Part shown: positions 55,649 to 59,392 of the stretch, one piece after another
How the letters are laid out: every line of letters begins with the position of its first letter
Position numbering within the stretch: position 1 is the first letter of the stretch
From: Acidobacteriaceae bacterium
GTDB lineage: Bacteria > Acidobacteriota > Terriglobia > Terriglobales > Acidobacteriaceae
Direction of reading: 5' to 3'
Assembly: GCA_003170825.1 (NCBI GenBank)
Contig: PMYL01000050.1
Span: 44,732 to 104,123 of the forward strand
Length of the DNA: 59,392 bases
Notes under the pieces: generated by a model
Seen by the model: only the letters and a program-made list of their open reading frames with translations
Database searches by the model: none
What the model was told of the DNA's origin: nothing
Position numbers and translations under genes: made by a program

Positions 55649-56854
55649 GTGGCAATTGCAACATTGAGCCCCGCCAAGCTGAAGAAGGTCCTGGCAGCAC
55701 TCGAGGGCAACTGGCAAGCCGAGATGGAGGGCCACCTGACCTACCTGGCCCTGGCCGAACGGGACACCGACCCGGTCCGCGCCCAGGTGCTGCGCCATCT
55801 GGCCGGCGCCGAGTGGGAGCACGCCGCTCTCTGGTCCGGCCGCATCGAGGAACTGGGTCAACCCGCGCCCGTTTGGACCGGCCGCCCACACGGCGAGGCC
55901 GACACGCTGGCCAGCCGCGCCGGCGGCATCCGCATGGCCCTCCGCCGGCTGGAGATCGAAGAGAGCCGCGCAATCGCCAGCTACGGCGAGCAACTGAAGT
56001 CCCTCGGCGACGAGGACTCCATCGCCATCCTCGAACATGTCATTGAAGACGAAAAGGACCACTACCGGGAGCTGGGATCGCTGCTGCGCGGCCACTACAC
56101 CGCTCCCGCCGGCACTCACAGGATCGACGCCCAGGCCGTTCTCGAAGAGATGCTGGCCAAGCGCTCTCAGGGCCGCAAGCAGCCGGGGGCCTGGATCGGC
56201 GACGCCATCTACGGCGTTAACGACGGCCTGGGCGCCATCTTCGGCATCGTCTCCGGCGTCTCCGGCGCCACCGCCGGCGACAGCAAATACGTGCTCCTTG
56301 CCGGCCTCTCCGGCCTCATCGCCTCTGCCCTCAGCATGGGTTCAGGCGCGTATCTGGCCGCCAAGAGCGAGCGCGAAATCTACCACGCCGAGATCATCCG
56401 CGAGCGCGAAGCCATCCAGATGAACGGCCCCGAGGCCCGCGAACTTCTCTCCCTCTACTACCAGGTCAAGGGCCTGCCCGAGGACGACGCCCATAACATG
56501 GTCAACCACATCGCCAGCGATCCCGAGCAGTTGCTCCGCGCCCTGGCCGGCGAGCGCCTCGGCTCCTCTGAGGAAGCGCTCTCCAACCCCCTGGTCTCGG
56601 CCAGCTCCGGCGCGCTTTCCACCGCCGTCGGCGCCGCCATCCCCATCATCCCCTTCTTCTTTTTGAGCGGCATCGAGGCCGTCATCGCCGCCGCCGTCAT
56701 CTCCCTGGCCGCCCACTTCGCCGTCGGCGCCGCCAAGTCCCTCATCACCGTCCGCTCCTGGTGGTCCTCCGGCCTGGAGATGACGGTCGTCGGCGCGCTC
56801 GAGGGCGCGGTGACTTACGGCATCGGCGTTTTGCTGGGCAAGGGGGGGATGTAA
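55649..56854 (+). CDS. MbfA-like ferritin-VIT1 fusion, iron/manganese transporter
   Basis: 401 aa. Residues ~1-150 form a rubrerythrin-like diiron domain (NWQAEMEGHLTYLALAERD, AEWEHAALWSGR, EESRAIASYGEQL, EDEKDHYRELG give E-E-x-x-H pairs). Residues ~175-401 are a VIT1/CCC1 transporter (GAWIGDAIYGVNDGLGAIFG, GLIASALSMGSGAYLAAKSE). Such fusions export Fe2+ and limit oxidative damage. GTG at 55649 has AGGAGAGA upstream. Confidence 0.92.
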   Translation: MAIATLSPAKLKKVLAALEGNWQAEMEGHLTYLALAERDTDPVRAQVLRHLAGAEWEHAALWSGRIEELGQPAPVWTGRPHGEADTLASRAGGIRMALRRLEIEESRAIASYGEQLKSLGDEDSIAILEHVIEDEKDHYRELGSLLRGHYTAPAGTHRIDAQAVLEEMLAKRSQGRKQPGAWIGDAIYGVNDGLGAIFGIVSGVSGATAGDSKYVLLAGLSGLIASALSMGSGAYLAAKSEREIYHAEIIREREAIQMNGPEARELLSLYYQVKGLPEDDAHNMVNHIASDPEQLLRALAGERLGSSEEALSNPLVSASSGALSTAVGAAIPIIPFFFLSGIEAVIAAAVISLAAHFAVGAAKSLITVRSWWSSGLEMTVVGALEGAVTYGIGVLLGKGGM

Positions 56855-56931
56855 GGGCATGTGCGGCGAGACCCTGTTCCCACAGTGAGCGGGCCGTTGT
56901 GCCGCCGGTGGCGCCAAGATAGGGGCGGCTT

Positions 56932-58461
56932 CTAGGAGCTAGAAGCTAGAAGCTCTTTCGCCGCCCGCCGTCCCAGGCGGATGCAGTCGGGAATGCCGAT
57001 GCCGTCGTAGGCGTTGCCGGCCAGCCGAAGTCCCGGCAGGGCAGCGACCCGCGCCGCAATCCGCTCCATCCGCTCCTGGTGGCCCACCGCGTACTGCGCC
57101 ATGGCCCGCCGCCAGCGCGAAACCCGCGCATGTTCCGGCTCAACTCCGATGCCCACCACATCCTCGCCCAGAATCTCCCCCAGCTCCCGCCGCACGGTGG
57201 CCACCAGCGCCGCGTCCGTCTCGGTCAGCAGCGCCTCGTTCTTCATCCCGCCCAGAAAGGCCCGCAGCACCGCTTTTCCCGGCGGCGTGCGCCCCAGAAA
57301 CTTGCGATGGACAAACGTGCAGGCCAGCATGGCGCGGCCTTCCACGGCCGGAACCAGGAAGCCGAATCCATCCGGCAGCCGGCCCAGTTTGGCCTCGTCG
57401 TAGATCAAATTGACGGTGATCGAAGAGGAGTAGGGAATCGCGCCCAGCTCCTCGCCCAACTCCGCGTCCACCGGCCCCAGCAGCGTCCCCGCGGCCCAGG
57501 CGGGCGAGGCCACAATCACCGCGTCGTACATCTCCGCGTTCCCGCCGGCTTCGCACCCCACGGACGAATCCGCCGCGGCGGACGTGGGGGCCCCGGCTTC
57601 CACCCTCCAGCCGCCATCCACCTTCGCCAGCCCGCTCACCGGCGTGGCCAGCCGCACGCTGGCCGGATCAAGCCGCGCGGCAAGTGTGTCGATCAACTGC
57701 TGCATCCCGCCCCGCAGCGACGTGAAGATCGACCGCGCCCCAGACCCTGCCCGTGAGTTGCCGCCGGCCTGCCCGTGGCCATTGCCGTTCGCCGCCCCAT
57801 TCTTCTTTGCGGCAGCCTTGGCCCTGGCCCGCATCTGCCGGTGCGCCGCCAACATGCCGCGGGTGAGCGAACCGTACTCGCTCTCCATCTCCACCAGCCG
57901 CGGCAGCACCGTCCGCGCGCTCAGTTGCGCCGCGTCCCCGCCAAAGATGCCGCTCAGCAGCGGATCGGCCAGCCTCTCGACGACCTCGCGGCCAAAGTGG
58001 CGCTCAACGAGCGCGGCCACCGACTCGTCGTGGCCGCTGGGGCGTGGGGGATGCAGCAGCTCCAGCCCCATCCGCAATTTAGTAGTCAGGCTGAACAGCC
58101 GTGTCAGCGCCGTCGGAATCAGCTTCGTCGGCACCAGGAACATCAGCCCGTCCGGAAGCGCCACCAGCCGGTTTTTCACCACGATATAGGTCTTCCGCGC
58201 CGCGTCGTTCGAGGGGATCAGTTCGCCCGCGAGTCCCAGCTCGCGGCACAACTCCGTCGCCGCCGGCTTCTCGCTCAAAAACGAATCCGGTCCCCGCTCC
58301 AGCACCGTGCCGCCCACGATTTCCGAAGCCAAGCAGCCGCCCAGCCGCTCCCGCGCCTCAAAGAGCGTGTACTCGATAGAAGCGCCCGCCGCGCGCGCCT
58401 GCTCCAGCTCATAGGCAGCCGCCAGCCCCGCTATCCCTCCGCCAATGATTGCCGTCCGCAT
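56932..58461 (-). CDS. hemY: Protoporphyrinogen oxidase (HemY type) with a repeat-derived insert
   Basis: 509 aa. Oxidises protoporphyrinogen (or coproporphyrinogen) in haem synthesis, with FAD. AIIGGGIAGLAAAYELEQAR is the FAD-binding loop; then FEARERLGGCLASE, ERGPDSFLSEKP and C-terminal LPGLRLAGNAYDGIGIPDCI are diagnostic. Residues ~287-305 (EAGAPTSAAADSSVGCEAGG) match no conserved part and correspond to a palindromic DNA repeat. It is convergent with the MbfA-like gene. Confidence 0.92.
   Translation of the reverse strand: MRTAIIGGGIAGLAAAYELEQARAAGASIEYTLFEARERLGGCLASEIVGGTVLERGPDSFLSEKPAATELCRELGLAGELIPSNDAARKTYIVVKNRLVALPDGLMFLVPTKLIPTALTRLFSLTTKLRMGLELLHPPRPSGHDESVAALVERHFGREVVERLADPLLSGIFGGDAAQLSARTVLPRLVEMESEYGSLTRGMLAAHRQMRARAKAAAKKNGAANGNGHGQAGGNSRAGSGARSIFTSLRGGMQQLIDTLAARLDPASVRLATPVSGLAKVDGGWRVEAGAPTSAAADSSVGCEAGGNAEMYDAVIVASPAWAAGTLLGPVDAELGEELGAIPYSSSITVNLIYDEAKLGRLPDGFGFLVPAVEGRAMLACTFVHRKFLGRTPPGKAVLRAFLGGMKNEALLTETDAALVATVRRELGEILGEDVVGIGVEPEHARVSRWRRAMAQYAVGHQERMERIAARVAALPGLRLAGNAYDGIGIPDCIRLGRRAAKELLASSS
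57547..57602. repeat. CCCCACGGAC-type palindrome inside hemY
   Basis: CCCCACGGAC and GTCCGCCGCGGCGGATTCGT/GTGGGG arms (read on either strand) form the hairpin. It is the same family as the inner hairpin near 8070 and 41100 and shares TCCGCCGCGGCGGA with ~33545. The insert keeps the hemY frame. Confidence 0.6.
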
Positions 58462-58558
58462 CCCTTACATCATTCCACATTGAGCCGGGCGCGCCAGACG
58501 GCTTGTCGTGGGCAAAAGGGCGGTGTAGCATTTATCCAGGCGGAAGGGGCTTGCTTCG

Positions 58559-58768
58559 ATGAGCGAGATCATCTTTGAGGTGCGCGAGGACGAGGCGGAC
58601 GGCGGCTACACGGCTGCCGCCCAGGGGTACGGCATCCATACCCAAAGGGAGACTCTGGAAGAGTTGTGCGCGATGGTCAAGGACGCCGTCCACTACTACT
58701 TCGACGAAACGATGCAGTCGCCGAAGATCATCCGTCTCCATTTCGTTCGGGACGAAGTCCTGGTCTGA
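58559..58768 (+). CDS. HicB-like protein
   Basis: 69 aa. EIIFEVREDEADGGYTAAAQ, GIHTQRETLEELCAMVKDAV and HYYFDE are typical HicB-type fold sequences; homologues are often misannotated as a dehydrogenase. No HicA-like partner is visible next to it, so it may be an orphan. AAGGGG lies just upstream of the ATG. Confidence 0.75.
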   Translation: MSEIIFEVREDEADGGYTAAAQGYGIHTQRETLEELCAMVKDAVHYYFDETMQSPKIIRLHFVRDEVLV

Positions 58769-58818
58769 TGAGACATGGTCTGGTTTCGAACTGGCATGTT
58801 GAGGACTGAGGTTTCTCA

Positions 58819-58866
58819 GGCTCCAAAAGCGGGACCTAGGGCACCAAGATTTCTAGCTTTGGAGCC
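58819..58866. repeat. Hairpin GGCTCCAAAAGC / GCTTTGGAGCC
   Basis: Arms at 58819-58830 and 58856-58866 around GGGACCTAGGGCACC, a degenerate copy of the TGGGGCACC repeat core. It may terminate the HicB-like gene. Confidence 0.55.
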
Positions 58867-58943
58867 TTTATGGGATCTGGGCCACCCGCCGACGATCTTA
58901 AGCACACTGGCAAACAGTCTGATATGTGAGTGGAGAAGGCGGT

Positions 58944-59392
58944 ATGCTAAACAAATCGACACGGTCAAATACACTGCCAGCTCAAACAGGAATTCAGAGG
59001 TATTTCCTTCAGCTCTCTACGAAGCCCTGGTGCCATACATTTCTTCTTTGGGGTATGTTGCTGACTATTACAACCTCCACTGAGGGGCAAACGCACGCAT
59101 ACATTGTCCGCACTATAAGCGGGGGCCAACTTATCTACGAGGTATACGATTCTGGCGGCACACATACAATCGACGTCTCAGATATGACAATTTGGGACGG
59201 AATTAAAGGGAACACTGATGTTTATAATTCCTTCTACTACTCGGGCGCATTTCGCGAAATACTCCTACGCAATGGGTATGCAAAACTGAATTTTACTAAT
59301 AAGGCAACGGCAGATGAAATTGCAGCACAGGAAGAGGCGCGCTCTGCGAATAAAGGGATTTGGGCACCTTCAACGCCGCCCCCACCCCCACC
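58944..59392 (+). CDS. Truncated gene with a nuclease-like C-terminal motif (runs off the window)
   Basis: ATG at 58944 with GGAG about 8 nt upstream starts a frame that stays open to the window end (149 residues). The first part holds a hydrophobic stretch (HTFLLWGMLLTITTSTEG) that could be a signal. Further on, FREILLRNGYAKLNFTN and AAQEEARSANKGIWAPS resemble the end of staphylococcal-nuclease (SNase/thermonuclease) domains. A proline run follows at the window edge. It is AT-richer than neighbours. Only the 3' part of the domain is recognisable, and the ORF has no visible stop. Confidence 0.5.
   Translation, partial: MLNKSTRSNTLPAQTGIQRYFLQLSTKPWCHTFLLWGMLLTITTSTEGQTHAYIVRTISGGQLIYEVYDSGGTHTIDVSDMTIWDGIKGNTDVYNSFYYSGAFREILLRNGYAKLNFTNKATADEIAAQEEARSANKGIWAPSTPPPPP

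Noticed and set aside
58559..58768. Annotation as 2-oxoisovalerate dehydrogenase
   Set aside because: A 69-residue protein cannot be that enzyme; the sequence fits the HicB-like fold.
58775..59083. 102-codon ORF after the HicB-like gene, first considered as a HicA partner
   Set aside because: No HicA-like fold, and the hairpin at 58819-58866 lies inside it; the overlapping frame from 58944 has a ribosome-binding site and nuclease-like motifs.

Overview
The window is a GC-rich chromosomal segment, most likely from an Acidobacteriota (Terriglobia-type) soil bacterium. The evidence is indirect. It carries an acidobacterial-style Hfq-like protein, paired DUF507 genes, a DUF6677-like membrane protein, a large kinase-TPR protein, a YXWGXW-type secreted protein and many palindromic intergenic repeats containing TGGGGCACC. 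The taxonomic call is inference from gene content, not from a marker gene.

Layout. 1-3.6 kb: 5' part of ppdK, a STAS protein, queG and a YihY-type membrane protein. 3.8-9.8 kb: minus-strand cluster ccmE-ccmA-ybaK-ccmB-ccmC-ccmD (cytochrome c haem delivery), then aroF (DAHP synthase) and a beta-propeller lipoprotein. 10-14.2 kb: two large secreted proteins, one with chitobiase-like C-terminal repeats and one M28 peptidase. 14.5-15.8 kb: two tandem, mosaic toxin-antitoxin modules. 15.8-20.6 kb: mtnA, then a FucP-type sugar transporter, an SSS symporter and a small membrane protein. 20.8-23.3 kb: Ser/Thr kinase with TPRs. 23.5 kb: tRNA-Glu(CTC). 23.6-25.2 kb: a run of small minus-strand genes including two DUF507 paralogues. 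25.2-31.5 kb: a secreted protein, a [2Fe-2S] protein, recJ, a Pro/Ala/His-repeat secreted protein and an outer-membrane-type protein. 31.6-36.5 kb: tmk, a small gene, holB, an Hfq-like protein and a Sua5-type enzyme. 36.6-41 kb: HEAT-repeat protein, CYTH protein, TonB C-terminal-domain protein and a CpaE/TadZ-like ATPase. 41.2-44.2 kb: secA. 44.2-50.6 kb: transposase remnant, GT39 and GT2 glycosyltransferases, GNAT, DUF6677-like pair, M24 peptidase. 50.8-59.4 kb: a secreted von Willebrand D-domain protein, a second FucP-type transporter, a cation-efflux protein, an MbfA-like ferritin/VIT1 protein, protoporphyrinogen oxidase, a HicB-like protein and a truncated nuclease-like gene.

The most distinctive layer is a set of palindromic repeat families. 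They sit between genes, immediately after stop codons (ccmD and secA share a 110-135 bp element with inverted ends) and apparently inside reading frames. The reading-frame cases are tmk, the C-terminus of ybaK, protoporphyrinogen oxidase and the N-terminus of the beta-propeller lipoprotein. Several genes (both toxin-antitoxin modules, tmk, holB, the M24 peptidase) have a -10-like box about 6-8 nt before the start codon and no Shine-Dalgarno sequence, which suggests leaderless mRNAs. I found no CRISPR array, no rRNA and no intact insertion sequence.
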